Source: Romboutsia timonensis
GTDB lineage: Bacteria; Bacillota; Clostridia; Peptostreptococcales; Peptostreptococcaceae
Reading direction: 5' to 3'
Assembly: GCF_900106845.1 (NCBI RefSeq)
Contig: NZ_LT629850.1
Span: 472,686 to 536,685 of the forward strand
Length of the DNA: 64,000 nt
Shown here piece by piece: positions 9,236 through 17,754 of this stretch; the first letter of the stretch is position 1; each line of letters opens with the position of its first letter. The notes beneath the pieces were generated by a model. The model ran no database searches. It was not told the origin of the DNA and worked only from the letters and a program-made list of their open reading frames with translations. The position numbers and the translations under genes were made by a program.

Positions 9236-9272
9236 AAAAATATAAGTCTCATTTGAGACTTATATTTTTATT
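9236..9272. terminator. Bidirectional terminator between fur and the DUF457 gene
   Basis: AAAAATATAAGTCTCA (9236-9251) pairs with TGAGACTTATATTTTT (9254-9269). T-runs lie on both strands, and the stop codon of the minus-strand gene is inside the hairpin. Confidence 0.85.
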
Positions 9273-10000
9273 GTAGAAAAAATAATAGATCCTACTAATA
9301 TAACTACTATTAAAATTTCTAAAGCATTATTAAAAAAACTTCCAACTCTAAAATAGCCTAAAGAATATTTCTTATTACTAATAGGATAAAACAAAGGAAT
9401 ACCGGATTTTGTAAATAAATCACCTAAAAATAAATGACTTGCATATCCTATAGTTCCAAAAAATGATAAATTAGATATATTATATATTATCTCTATTTGC
9501 TTAAGTAAAAAATAGATTACAATAATTGCAAATATACTATGTGAAAAGCTTCTATGTTTAAGCCATGGAAATGAAGCTAGCATTAAGAAGAAAATAACAA
9601 AATATATTTTAACCTTTATAAAAAATAAGCATAGAGATAAAAGTATAAGTGTTAAAGATAAAAGTATTTTTCTAAGTAGTATGTGATTAATCTTAGATTC
9701 TAATACCATTATTGCTATAAATGTTACAATAGAGCTTAAGAAAAAATTATTATTATTTATCTTAAGAGATATAAAAAATATAGCAAAATTAATTATATAT
9801 ATAACTATTTTTAATATTAGTTTTGAAGCATCTTGTTTTAAAAATACATTAGAAATTGTAGAGTTAGATTCATCTAAGTCAGGAAGTATTGAAAATATAG
9901 CAGCCAATACAAGATTAAATATTGAAATAGGAATCTTAAATAAAATACAAGCTTGGATAGTACTCAAAATACCTATTGTACAATGGGTTTTACCGCGCAT
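9260..10000 (-). CDS. DUF457 family integral membrane protein (YdjM-like)
   Basis: The protein belongs to the DUF457 'metal-dependent hydrolase' membrane family. It has about six to seven hydrophobic segments and the family motifs FSILPDLDESNS, KHRSFSHS and HLFLGDLFTKSGIPLF, whose Asp and His residues are the presumed metal ligands. The start is the ATG at 10000 (MRGKTHCTIG), preceded by AGGAGG; a Met 13 codons upstream lacks a binding site. That gives 246 residues. The function is unknown; B. subtilis and E. coli homologues have been linked to SOS or membrane physiology without a defined reaction. Confidence 0.85.
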   Translation of the reverse strand: MRGKTHCTIGILSTIQACILFKIPISIFNLVLAAIFSILPDLDESNSTISNVFLKQDASKLILKIVIYIINFAIFFISLKINNNNFFLSSIVTFIAIMVLESKINHILLRKILLSLTLILLSLCLFFIKVKIYFVIFFLMLASFPWLKHRSFSHSIFAIIVIYFLLKQIEIIYNISNLSFFGTIGYASHLFLGDLFTKSGIPLFYPISNKKYSLGYFRVGSFFNNALEILIVVILVGSIIFSTIKI

Positions 10001-10209
10001 ATATCCTCCTAAAATTATAATATAGTTTGAGAATATCAAAATAAATTTAATTTGTCAAAATAATACATTAAATGTATTTTAAATATTACTTAAATTATAT
10101 ATGAAATTATGGTACAATTATAATAACTGGTAAAGAGTGCGTGATTTGATATTATTTAAAAACTGTAGAACGTGTTTGAAAACTAAATAGACAGAAGGAG
10201 ATGATGCGA

Positions 10210-11877
10210 TTGTTTAGAAAGAATACGAATAAAATAAAAGTCATGGCATTAGGTGGGCTTAACGAGATAGGTAAAAACATGACTGTTATTGAGTATAAAG
10301 ACGAAATAATTGTAATAGATGCAGGGATGAGTTTCCCAGATGATGAAATGCTAGGTGTAGATGTAGTCATCCCTGATATAAGCTACCTAATAAAAAATAA
10401 AGATAAAATAAAAGGTATATTCATTACACATGGTCATGAAGACCACATAGGAGCGCTTCCATATATATTAAAAAAGATAAATATTCCTATATATGGAGCT
10501 AAACTTAGTATAGGTCTTATACAAGTTAAATTAAAAGAACATAAAATAAATAATGCTAAACTAAATGTAGTATCTCCAAGAGATATTATAAAACTTTCAC
10601 ATATGGAAGTTGAATTTATAAAAAATAATCATAGTATACCAGATGCTTGTTCTATAGCTGTTCATACAGACCAAGGAATAATATATCATACAGGAGACTT
10701 TAAGATAGATTTAACGCCTATTGACGGTGAAGTTATGGACATACACAGAATATGTGAATTAAGTAAAAAGGGAGTTCTTTTATTATTAGCAGAGAGTACT
10801 AATGCTGAACAACCAGGTTCTACAATGTCAGAAAAGACAGTAGGAGCTGGATTAGATGATTTATTTAGAAAAGCATCAAATAGTAGAATAATAGTTGCAA
10901 CATTTGCATCTAATATACACAGATTACAACAAATAATAAACACAGCGGAGAAATTTAACAGAAAAGTTGCTGTATCTGGAAGATCGATGGTAAATGTAGT
11001 TGCTGTAGCTACTGAATTAGGATATTTAAATATACCTGATAATATGCTAATAGATTTAAATGATATATCTAAATATGAAGATAATGAAGTAGTACTAATA
11101 ACTACAGGTTCGCAAGGTGAACCAATGTCAGCTTTAGCTAGGATGGCAAGTGCTGAACATAAGAAGGTAGAAATTAAAAGAGGCGATTTAATAATAATAT
11201 CAGCTCATCCAATACCAGGGAATGAGAAACTAATATCAAAAGTTATAAATAGTTTATTTGAAAAAGGTGCTGAAGTAGTGTATGATGAATCTGATATACA
11301 CGTATCAGGACATGCAAAGCAAGAAGAATTAAAACTTATGCATAGATTAGTAAGACCTAAGTTCTTTATGCCAGCTCATGGTGAATATAGAATGCTTAAA
11401 ATACATGCAGAATTAGCAGAAGAATTAGGAATGCCAAGTCAAAATATATTTGTAAATAAAACAGGAGATGTTTTAGAAATAGATAGGAATTCTGCTAAAG
11501 TTACAGGCACTATACCAACAGGTAATGTATTAGTTGATGGATTAGGTGTTGGAGATGTAGGGAATATAGTATTAAGAGATAGAAAACATTTATCAGAAGA
11601 TGGTCTTATGATAGTTGTTGTTACCATATCTAAAGAAGATGGAAGAGTTCTAGCAGGTCCAGATATAATATCAAGAGGATTTGTATATGTAAGGGAATCA
11701 GAAGATTTAATGGATGGAGCTAAAAATGTAATAAAGGATGTATTAAGAGACTGCGAAGATAGAAATATAAAAGAATGGGCTTACTTAAAGAATAATATAA
11801 AAGAAAGTTTAAAAGAATATCTGTATCAAAAGACAAAGAGAAATCCTATGATACTTCCTATAATAATGGAGGTATAA
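10210..11877 (+). CDS. rnj: Ribonuclease J
   Basis: RNase J is the 5'-to-3' exonuclease and endonuclease of Firmicute mRNA decay and rRNA maturation. The metallo-beta-lactamase site is clear (THGHEDHIGA near residue 75, HTGDFKID), with the beta-CASP region (STNAEQPG, SGRSM, ITTGSQGEPMSALARM) and SAHPIPGNE, HVSGHAKQEE and PAHGEYR following. A TTG at 10210 is placed 9 bases after AGAAGGAG and gives MFRKNTNKIKVMALGG. Two ATG codons at 10201 and 10204 directly abut the Shine-Dalgarno sequence and are less likely. The protein is 555 residues, normal for the family. Confidence 0.96.
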   Translation: MFRKNTNKIKVMALGGLNEIGKNMTVIEYKDEIIVIDAGMSFPDDEMLGVDVVIPDISYLIKNKDKIKGIFITHGHEDHIGALPYILKKINIPIYGAKLSIGLIQVKLKEHKINNAKLNVVSPRDIIKLSHMEVEFIKNNHSIPDACSIAVHTDQGIIYHTGDFKIDLTPIDGEVMDIHRICELSKKGVLLLLAESTNAEQPGSTMSEKTVGAGLDDLFRKASNSRIIVATFASNIHRLQQIINTAEKFNRKVAVSGRSMVNVVAVATELGYLNIPDNMLIDLNDISKYEDNEVVLITTGSQGEPMSALARMASAEHKKVEIKRGDLIIISAHPIPGNEKLISKVINSLFEKGAEVVYDESDIHVSGHAKQEELKLMHRLVRPKFFMPAHGEYRMLKIHAELAEELGMPSQNIFVNKTGDVLEIDRNSAKVTGTIPTGNVLVDGLGVGDVGNIVLRDRKHLSEDGLMIVVVTISKEDGRVLAGPDIISRGFVYVRESEDLMDGAKNVIKDVLRDCEDRNIKEWAYLKNNIKESLKEYLYQKTKRNPMILPIIMEV

Positions 11878-11881
11878 TTAT

Positions 11882-11920
11882 AAAAGATTGAATATAATTT
11901 ATTATATTCAATCTTTTTTT
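11882..11920 (+). terminator. Intrinsic terminator after rnj
   Basis: An AAAGATTGAATATA stem pairs with its complement across a short loop and is followed by a run of T. The ribosome binding site of the next gene begins just after it. Confidence 0.8.
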
Positions 11921-11933
11921 ATGGGAGGAAGTT

Positions 11934-12269
11934 ATGGCAATATATGAAACAGCTACTAAGTTAGCTAATGAAATTAAAAGTAGTAAAGAGTATACACAGT
12001 TTAAAAAATACATGCAAGAAGTAAAAAAAGACCCAGAAAGTGAAAAACTATTAACTGAATATAAGATGACTCAAGTTAAGGTTCAAAACTTTACGGTAAA
12101 TGATCAAAAAGATCAGAAAAGAAATTTAGCTAAATTTGAATCATTAAAAAAGAAAGTATTTAACAATAAAAAACTTTCTAGATATTTAAATAGTGAACAA
12201 CAATTTACATCTATGATGGCTCATATAAATCAAATATTATCGCAGGCAGTAGAAAATGATTATAAATAG
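11934..12269 (+). CDS. ylbF: YlbF/YmcA family regulator
   Basis: This 111-residue, largely helical protein is of the YlbF/YmcA (DUF964) family. In B. subtilis YlbF forms the Y-complex with YmcA and YaaT, which binds RNase Y and influences competence, sporulation and mRNA maturation. Only one YlbF-type gene is seen here; its neighbour RNase J and the distant rny are consistent with an RNA-decay role, which is inference. The binding site GGGAGGAAG precedes ATG. Confidence 0.85.
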   Translation: MAIYETATKLANEIKSSKEYTQFKKYMQEVKKDPESEKLLTEYKMTQVKVQNFTVNDQKDQKRNLAKFESLKKKVFNNKKLSRYLNSEQQFTSMMAHINQILSQAVENDYK

Positions 12270-12331
12270 TTAAGGTTTATAATAGGCATAATATAATTAA
12301 TATAAAATAATAGACAAAAGAGGTATATATT

Positions 12332-12619
12332 ATGAGAGTTATAGTAATGAAAGTCAGCCTTAAAGATGATTGGGCACATTCTCTTAAGGAAAAGAGGATG
12401 GTAGTTAAAAGTATAATTGCTAAACTTCAAAATAAGTTCAATATATCTGTAGGTGAAATAGAAAATCAAGATATACATAACTTGATAACTATAGGTATTG
12501 CAGGTATAGCTTTAGATGCTAAGGTTTGTGATTCTACAATTGAGAATATAATTAACTATATCGAAGAAATTACAGATGCAGAAATTATAAATATAGAACA
12601 AGAAGTGAATATATATTAA
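12332..12619 (+). CDS. DUF503 family protein (YlxP-like)
   Basis: This 95-residue cytoplasmic protein matches DUF503, with KDDWAHSLKEKRMVVKSI and the VGEIENQDIHNLITIGIAGIA core region. B. subtilis YlxP is encoded near infB and rbfA; its function is not firmly known. Here it is 62 bp downstream of ylbF and ends at a perfect-palindrome terminator. Confidence 0.88.
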   Translation: MRVIVMKVSLKDDWAHSLKEKRMVVKSIIAKLQNKFNISVGEIENQDIHNLITIGIAGIALDAKVCDSTIENIINYIEEITDAEIINIEQEVNIY

Positions 12620-12620
12620 T

Positions 12621-12666
12621 AAAAACTGAGTTAAGCTTAAAATTTTAAGCTTAACTCAGTTTTTTA
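12621..12666. terminator. Bidirectional terminator (22-bp arms)
   Basis: AAAAACTGAGTTAAGCTTAA and its flanking bases form a perfect inverted repeat (12621-12642 against 12643-12664). It serves DUF503 on the plus strand and the flavin reductase on the minus strand. Confidence 0.85.
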
Positions 12667-13152
12667 GTTATAACAGTCTACTATCTCGCCATAATATAAG
12701 AAGTGATAGTCATCTATTGGGTAGTTTTTCTTTAATTCATCTGGAAATTTATCTTTTTTTATTCTATCAACATAAGTAATTTTACATTCATAGTACATAT
12801 TACAATTATCTACTATAGGTGATGATACAGTTTTAGAATTTAAAAACTTTATATTAGCTTCCTTTGCCTTATCAATATCTTTACCAGATTTAGTGCCACA
12901 TATAGTAAGAGCTTTTTTCATACCATCACTATAAGGAATACTTATAGTATAATCTTTAGCAGTCTTTAGAAATTCATATGTGTATCTTTGAGGTCTGATC
13001 ATAGCTACAAAGTAAGGTTTATTCCAACTAAAGCCAATATATCCCCATGATATCGTCATAGTATTTACCCCTTGATTGTTCTTAACAGTTAAAAATGCAC
13101 CTCTAGTAGTTAAATTTTTCATAGCATCTTCTAAATTCTCATAAAAATTCAT
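12664..13152 (-). CDS. Flavin reductase-like domain protein
   Basis: This 162-residue protein has a single flavin reductase-like (FMN-binding split-barrel) domain. Recognisable parts are GAFLTVKNNQGVNTMTISWG, FVAMIRPQRYTYEF and YTISIPYSDGMKKAL, then CGTKSGKDIDKAKE. Such proteins bind FMN and reduce it or small acceptors using NAD(P)H; the substrate is not deducible. The binding site AGAGGTG precedes ATG at 13152. It is transcribed alone between a bidirectional terminator and the divergent spore-protein gene. Confidence 0.85.
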   Translation of the reverse strand: MNFYENLEDAMKNLTTRGAFLTVKNNQGVNTMTISWGYIGFSWNKPYFVAMIRPQRYTYEFLKTAKDYTISIPYSDGMKKALTICGTKSGKDIDKAKEANIKFLNSKTVSSPIVDNCNMYYECKITYVDRIKKDKFPDELKKNYPIDDYHFLYYGEIVDCYN

Positions 13153-13386
13153 ACAACACCTCTTAATTATAATATTAAATATACTAACAATTATATTATA
13201 TATTGACTAGATTATTCTTAGTAATGGATATAAAATATTAAGTTATATTAAAAAGGAATTATATTTAATTAATATATTATAGATTTAAATATTAATTTAA
13301 GAAATAAATATACAGAAAATAACAATTATAATTATACGATGTTGGTAAAATATATATTTATAATATGAAAATAGAGGAGGATTAAA

Positions 13387-13569
13387 ATGGATAGCAACGC
13401 AAAAAAAGCTTTAAAACAAGTTAAAATGGAAATTGCTGCAGAATATGAAATGTATCCTGAAGATGTCTTCGATTTAATAGAACTTGGTTATAATAAAGAA
13501 AATTCTAAATTAAGAGTAAAAAGAAGTAAAGAAAGAACTAGTTTTTCTAAGACTGGTCATTTAGAATAA
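13387..13569 (+). CDS. Small acid-soluble spore protein-like protein, divergent alpha/beta type
   Basis: The 60-residue product starts like alpha/beta-type SASPs: ALKQVKMEIAAEYEM resembles the helix that holds the germination protease cleavage site (xxEIAxE). The second half (LRVKRSKERTSFSKTGHLE) keeps basic residues but lacks the usual GGxMVKRM ending. SASPs coat and protect spore DNA. C. difficile carries a SASP-like gene beside a dacF-like gene, and the same arrangement occurs here. The binding site GAGGAGG precedes ATG. It could be a related small DNA-binding protein rather than a functional SASP. Confidence 0.6.
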   Translation: MDSNAKKALKQVKMEIAAEYEMYPEDVFDLIELGYNKENSKLRVKRSKERTSFSKTGHLE

Positions 13570-13622
13570 AAACAATAAATAGTGAGAAAATAAATTTAAA
13601 TAAATATTAAGAGGTGACATTA

Positions 13623-14774
13623 ATGAAAAAACTAGCTAGTTTTATAATGGCTATACTAATTGCAATCATGCCTATGAATTTATCTTTTGCAAATGAAGGT
13701 AATGCTCCACTTAGTGTATCTTCTAAATCAGCTATATTAATGGATGTAGGAAGTGGACAAATACTTTACGAAAAAAATGCCCATGACAAATTACCTCCTG
13801 CAAGTGTAACTAAAGTAATGACAATGTTACTTATATGTGAGGCACTAGATTCTGGAAAAATAACATTAGATGATAGTGTACAAATAAGTGAGAATGCAGC
13901 AAGTATGGGAGGAAGTCAAATATTTCTAGAAGCAGGAGAAGTTCAAAAAGTAGATACTTTATTAAAGGGTATAGCAGTAGCATCTGCTAATGATGGTTGT
14001 GTTGCTATGGCAGAGTATATAGGTGGAAGTGTAGAGAGTTTCGTAGATATGATGAACGCTAAAGCTAAAGAGTTAAACATGAAGGATACTAATTTTGTAA
14101 ATACTAATGGACTTCCTGTAGATAATCATTATACATCAGCTCATGATATAGCTATAATGTCTAGAGAGCTATTAAAACATGATGTTATAAGTAAATACTT
14201 AACAACTTGGATGGATCAAGTTGTAGTTGGTAAGAAGCAAATTACAGTAGGACTTGCTAATACAAATAAATTAATAAAGCATTATCAAGGAGCTACAGGA
14301 GTTAAAACAGGATTTACTCAACAAGCTAAATACTGTTTATCAGCTTCAGCTAAAAGAGGAGACACTCATTTAGTTGCAGTAACTTTAGGCGCAGAGACAT
14401 CACCTGAAAGATTTAAAGATGCAACTAGTCTTTTAAACTTTGGATTTGCAAATTATGAAAGTGTAAAATTATGCTCTAAAAATGACAATATAGCTACACT
14501 TACATTAGATAAGGCAGATGAGCAAAAGATAAATTTAGTAGCAAAAGAAGACTTAAGCGTACTTATTAAAAAAGGTGGAAATAAAGATTTTACTAGAAAG
14601 ATAAAAGTAAATGAAAATCCAACAATACCTATTAAAAAAGGTACAAATTTAGGATATGTAGAAATTTATCAAGGAAAAACTTTAGTAGGTAAAGTTGATT
14701 TAGTAAATACAAAAGATATACAAAAGGCAAGTTATTTAAAAATGTTACAACGAGTTATAGATGAAATGTTATAA
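13623..14774 (+). CDS. dacF: D-alanyl-D-alanine carboxypeptidase (DacF-type, S11)
   Basis: This serine peptidase removes the terminal D-Ala of peptidoglycan stem peptides outside the membrane. A signal peptide (MKKLASFIMAILIAIMPMNLSFA) is followed by the S11 triad motifs: SVTK (Ser near residue 60), SANDGC and KTGFTQQAK. A C-terminal beta-rich domain and amphipathic tail (KMLQRVIDEML) suit membrane association. The ATG at 13623 is placed after AAGAGGTGA; a GTG three codons earlier falls inside that site. Its position beside the spore-protein gene suggests the sporulation enzyme DacF, which is inference. Confidence 0.92.
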   Translation: MKKLASFIMAILIAIMPMNLSFANEGNAPLSVSSKSAILMDVGSGQILYEKNAHDKLPPASVTKVMTMLLICEALDSGKITLDDSVQISENAASMGGSQIFLEAGEVQKVDTLLKGIAVASANDGCVAMAEYIGGSVESFVDMMNAKAKELNMKDTNFVNTNGLPVDNHYTSAHDIAIMSRELLKHDVISKYLTTWMDQVVVGKKQITVGLANTNKLIKHYQGATGVKTGFTQQAKYCLSASAKRGDTHLVAVTLGAETSPERFKDATSLLNFGFANYESVKLCSKNDNIATLTLDKADEQKINLVAKEDLSVLIKKGGNKDFTRKIKVNENPTIPIKKGTNLGYVEIYQGKTLVGKVDLVNTKDIQKASYLKMLQRVIDEML

Positions 14775-14801
14775 AAAGAAGCTTTTTTAGCTTCTTTTTT
14801 T
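14773..14801 (+). terminator. Intrinsic terminator after the carboxypeptidase
   Basis: AAAAAGAAGC (14773-14782) pairs with GCTTCTTTTT (14790-14799). Confidence 0.85.
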
Positions 14802-14851
14802 GATAATAATTTACAAAATAAATAATTAATCATAATTTATACATTTTTATG

Positions 14852-14881
14852 TTAACAATAAGTATAGATTAATCATATAAT
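14852..14881 (+). promoter_or_regulatory. Predicted sigma-A promoter of the GNAT gene
   Basis: TTAACA (14852-14857) and TATAAT (14876-14881) are separated by 18 bp. This is prediction from consensus. Confidence 0.5.
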
Positions 14882-14911
14882 TTATTAATCAGTATGTGAG
14901 GGGAGAATACT

Positions 14912-15493
14912 ATGGTTGATGATACTTATCCTCAAATGCCAATAATAGAGACTAAAAATTATTTGCTTAGACCAGCTAGATTAAATGATGCAGAGGACAT
15001 GTTTGAGTACTACAAACAATCAAAAGTAGTAGAATATTTACCTATGAGTTCTCATAAGACGGTATCAGATACAAGAAGATTTATAAAATCATTTTTTATA
15101 GACAATTACAACCAAGGAAAAATAGGTCATTTTGCAGTTGTAGATAAGTCTAATAATAAAGTGATTGGGAATATAGGTTTAAATAACGTATATAAAAGTG
15201 ATACTGAAGGGGAAATAGGTATATGTATAAACCCTATTTATTGGGGACATGATATAGCTACAAAGCTTGGAAAAGAAGTAATTAAATTTGCATTTACTAG
15301 TACAAATATAAAAAGAATAGTAGCTAATACTTATGAAAATAACAAAAGAACTAGAAAGTCATTAAAACACTTAAATCTTAAATATTATAAAACATATAAT
15401 AAAAAAATAGTAAAGGGAATGAAGATAACTTATGTTAAGTGTGACTCATATAGGATTTTAAAATCTGAATATATTAAAATAAATAGAAAGTAA
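14912..15493 (+). CDS. GNAT family N-acetyltransferase (RimJ/RimL-like)
   Basis: This 193-residue acetyltransferase has the RimJ/RimL arrangement: IETKNYLLRPARLNDAEDMF at the start, VIGNIGL in the core, EGEIGICINPIYWGHDIATKLGKE as the acetyl-CoA-binding motif A, and KRIVANTYENNKRTRKSLKHL. It acetylates an amine, possibly a protein N terminus; the substrate is unknown. It is clearly paralogous to the minus-strand gene at 25636-26256. Its last codons and stop lie inside the 28-bp sequence duplicated by the adjacent IS1182-type insertion, but the reading frame itself is intact. Confidence 0.88.
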   Translation: MVDDTYPQMPIIETKNYLLRPARLNDAEDMFEYYKQSKVVEYLPMSSHKTVSDTRRFIKSFFIDNYNQGKIGHFAVVDKSNNKVIGNIGLNNVYKSDTEGEIGICINPIYWGHDIATKLGKEVIKFAFTSTNIKRIVANTYENNKRTRKSLKHLNLKYYKTYNKKIVKGMKITYVKCDSYRILKSEYIKINRK

Positions 15494-15513
15494 TAGGTTA
15501 TCCTATTACTTTC
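15486..15513. repeat. Left 28-bp target duplication of the IS1182-type element
   Basis: This 28-bp direct repeat is identical to 17041-17068. It is itself an inverted repeat: GAAAGTAATAGG, loop TTAT, CCTATTACTTTC. It includes the end of the GNAT gene and was probably a hairpin downstream of it before insertion. Confidence 0.9.
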
Positions 15514-16977
15514 TCAGATTGTAGACAAAATAGCCATTTTTAACTTATATAAAATGGCTATTTTCTTTTTTATAAAGATTTTTAGTGATAATATACTAAA
15601 AATAGGCGTGAGCCTTAGATTATTGGATGTATCTTTCCACATCCAATTAGCTAATTTTTTTAGATTCATGCATGAGAAAATAAGACTCACCTCCATCTCA
15701 ATTTTCGACAAGCCTCTTAATTTTGTATATCTCATACCATGTTTCTCTTTTGCATCTGCAAAAACTCGTTCAATTGTTTCTTTACGTTTACTGTAAACTT
15801 TTTTTACATATGGCTTATGTCTAAGATGATCAGCTTCTTCTAAATAATTTTGCCATATATGCCTTGTAACTAACTTTTGTTTATTTTTACTATTAGTGCA
15901 AATATTTAAGTGTTCACAAGATTTGCAATCACTTGGATTAGATTTATACTCTCTATACCCATCTCTATTGGTAGTTGAATATTTTAAAATTTTATTATTA
16001 GGACAAATATAACAGTCATAATACTCATCATATACATATTCATATTTCTTAAAAAATCCTTTTTTAGTCATAGGTCTTTTATATGGAATAGCAGGAATTA
16101 TACCATCATCTAAAATAGTTTTACAAATATAAGGAGTTATATATCCAGCATCTATAGCTATCGCTGTTGTATGTTGTTTACTATTATTTTTTATCTTTTG
16201 ATATAAATCGGAAAAAGCTACGCTATCATGTATGTTACCAGATGTAATATGAAAATCTAATATGAAATTATTGTTATCACAAGCTGTATGCGCTAGATAT
16301 GCGAAGCATTTTTCTTTTTCATTTTTGAAGAACATGCCACTATCCTTATCTGTATTACTCTCTATTTTTTCCTTTTTTTTTACCTCTTCATTTTTCACTT
16401 CACATAATGGACTTTTTCCATGTTTTAATCTATCTTCATTTATCTCTTTTTCTAGTTTTTCTTGATAATGCTTAGCTTGAATATCTACCTCTACTTTAGT
16501 ATATTTTTTCTTATTAGCACTAGCTTTTATATGTGTTGAATCTATATAGATATTAGAAGAATCTACAAATCCACATTTTGTAGCTCTCGCTAAAATTTCT
16601 TTAAATATTGATTCAAATAAATCTGTATTTTTAAATCGTCTTTCATAGTTTTTATTAAAAGTTGAGAAATGAGGAATTTTTTCAGTTAATGAGTAACCTA
16701 AAAACCATCTATACGCTACATTTACTTCTATTTCTCTAATTGTTTGCCTCATTGAAGGTATGCCAAATAAATATTGAATTAAAACTATTTTTATTAAAAC
16801 AACAGGATCTATACTTGGAGCTCCTAACGGAGAGTATAAATCTTTTACTTTATCATAAATAAAACTAAAATCTATTGCATTTTCTATTTTTCTTACTAAA
16901 TGGTTTTCAGGAACCAATCCATCTAATATAACATTTATTTCATCATCTCTAAAATTTTCTTTTCTTATAGTTAACAT
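15514..16977 (-). CDS. IS1182 family transposase
   Basis: The product is about 487 residues. The N-terminal domain (DDEINVILDGLVPENHLVRK, SPLGAPSIDPVVLIKIVL, then GIPSMRQTIREIEVNVAYRW) is characteristic of IS1182. The DDE catalytic core includes IYIDSTHIKASANKKKY, AIDAGYITP and the C-terminal YSKRKETIERVFADAKEKHG with the presumed catalytic Glu. A cysteine set (CYICPN, CKSCEHLNIC) is typical of the family. ATG at 16977 follows GAGGTGAT; a GTG three codons upstream overlaps that site. The stop codon lies in the left terminal inverted repeat. Confidence 0.93.
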   Translation of the reverse strand: MLTIRKENFRDDEINVILDGLVPENHLVRKIENAIDFSFIYDKVKDLYSPLGAPSIDPVVLIKIVLIQYLFGIPSMRQTIREIEVNVAYRWFLGYSLTEKIPHFSTFNKNYERRFKNTDLFESIFKEILARATKCGFVDSSNIYIDSTHIKASANKKKYTKVEVDIQAKHYQEKLEKEINEDRLKHGKSPLCEVKNEEVKKKEKIESNTDKDSGMFFKNEKEKCFAYLAHTACDNNNFILDFHITSGNIHDSVAFSDLYQKIKNNSKQHTTAIAIDAGYITPYICKTILDDGIIPAIPYKRPMTKKGFFKKYEYVYDEYYDCYICPNNKILKYSTTNRDGYREYKSNPSDCKSCEHLNICTNSKNKQKLVTRHIWQNYLEEADHLRHKPYVKKVYSKRKETIERVFADAKEKHGMRYTKLRGLSKIEMEVSLIFSCMNLKKLANWMWKDTSNNLRLTPIFSILSLKIFIKKKIAILYKLKMAILSTI

Positions 16978-17040
16978 ATTTATCACCTCATAAAGAGTAT
17001 TGACAAAAATAAAAGAGCGTAGACTTTGTCTACGCTCTGA
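15514..17040 (-). mobile_element. IS1182-family insertion sequence, complete (1527 bp)
   Basis: The ends are defined by inverted repeats of the form TCAGAnnGTAGACAAA at 15514-15529 and its complement at 17025-17040, and by 28-bp target duplications on both sides. One long transposase gene fills the element. Both ends also contain internal hairpins (AAAATAGCCATTTT... near 15530-15565 and GAGCGTAGAC/GTCTACGCTC at 17015-17037) that could block transcription from outside. The element looks intact. Confidence 0.9.
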
Positions 17041-17068
17041 GAAAGTAATAGGTTATCCTATTACTTTC
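17041..17068. repeat. Right 28-bp target duplication of the IS1182-type element
   Basis: It is an identical copy of 15486-15513 and marks the right boundary of the insertion. Confidence 0.9.
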
Positions 17069-17084
17069 TATATTTACAAAAGTT

Positions 17085-17113
17085 TTGATTATAAATTAGA
17101 AAATTGATATAAT
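17085..17113 (+). promoter_or_regulatory. Predicted sigma-A promoter of the M50-scpA-scpB operon
   Basis: TTGATT (17085-17090) and TATAAT (17108-17113) have a 17-bp spacer. It lies wholly outside the IS, so the insertion left this promoter intact. Confidence 0.65.
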
Positions 17114-17146
17114 AATATTAAAATATAAGTTTAGGAGAGATAATTA

Positions 17147-17737
17147 ATGTATAATTTAAGTACTATATTAGCAAGTATGGTTGCGATAGCAGTAGCTATA
17201 TCTGTCCATGAGTTTGGTCATGCATACTCGGCGCATTTATTAGGTGATGATACAGCTAAAATGTATGGAAGAATGACTTTAAATCCAGCAAAACATTTAG
17301 ATATTATGGGTTTAATTGCAATGCTTATTGTTCATATAGGATGGGCAAAACCTGTACCTGTAAATCCAAATAATTTTAAAAACTATAAAGTAGGAAATGT
17401 AATAGTATCATTAGCAGGTGTTACTGCGAATATAATAACAGCTATAATATGCGTACTTATAAATAAATATGTAAATATGTTTGCAATAAATTTAATAGCG
17501 CAATATGTTATAGTCTACAATGTAGGATTTGCTGCATTTAATTTATTACCAATTCCACCACTTGATGGATGGGGTGTAATATCTTCATTTATACCATATA
17601 AGTATAATGAAATAGCATATAAATATGAAAGTATGAGTAGTATGATATTCTTAATCTTTATACTTACAGGAGCATATAGTATATTTGTATCTCCAATAAG
17701 TAATATAATTTGGAAAATAGTATACTTATTCGCATAA
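17147..17737 (+). CDS. Site-2 protease (M50) family membrane metalloprotease
   Basis: This 196-residue integral membrane protein of the short M50B group has about five hydrophobic segments. The zinc motif HEFGH lies at residues 21-25, and the third-ligand region NLLPIPPLDGW is near residue 135. Family members cleave substrates inside the membrane; no substrate can be inferred. It begins the M50-scpA-scpB unit, with only 17 bp to scpA, an arrangement common in clostridia. Confidence 0.92.
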   Translation: MYNLSTILASMVAIAVAISVHEFGHAYSAHLLGDDTAKMYGRMTLNPAKHLDIMGLIAMLIVHIGWAKPVPVNPNNFKNYKVGNVIVSLAGVTANIITAIICVLINKYVNMFAINLIAQYVIVYNVGFAAFNLLPIPPLDGWGVISSFIPYKYNEIAYKYESMSSMIFLIFILTGAYSIFVSPISNIIWKIVYLFA

Positions 17738-17754
17738 TTTAAGAGGTAATTTAG

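Noticed and set aside
10119..10124. TATAAT upstream of rnj as a full promoter
   Set aside because: No acceptable -35 was found at 16-18 bp, so I did not list it.
12621..12664. The 44-bp perfect palindrome as a recombination or operator site
   Set aside because: It sits between converging stop codons with T-runs on both strands and is adequately explained as a bidirectional terminator.
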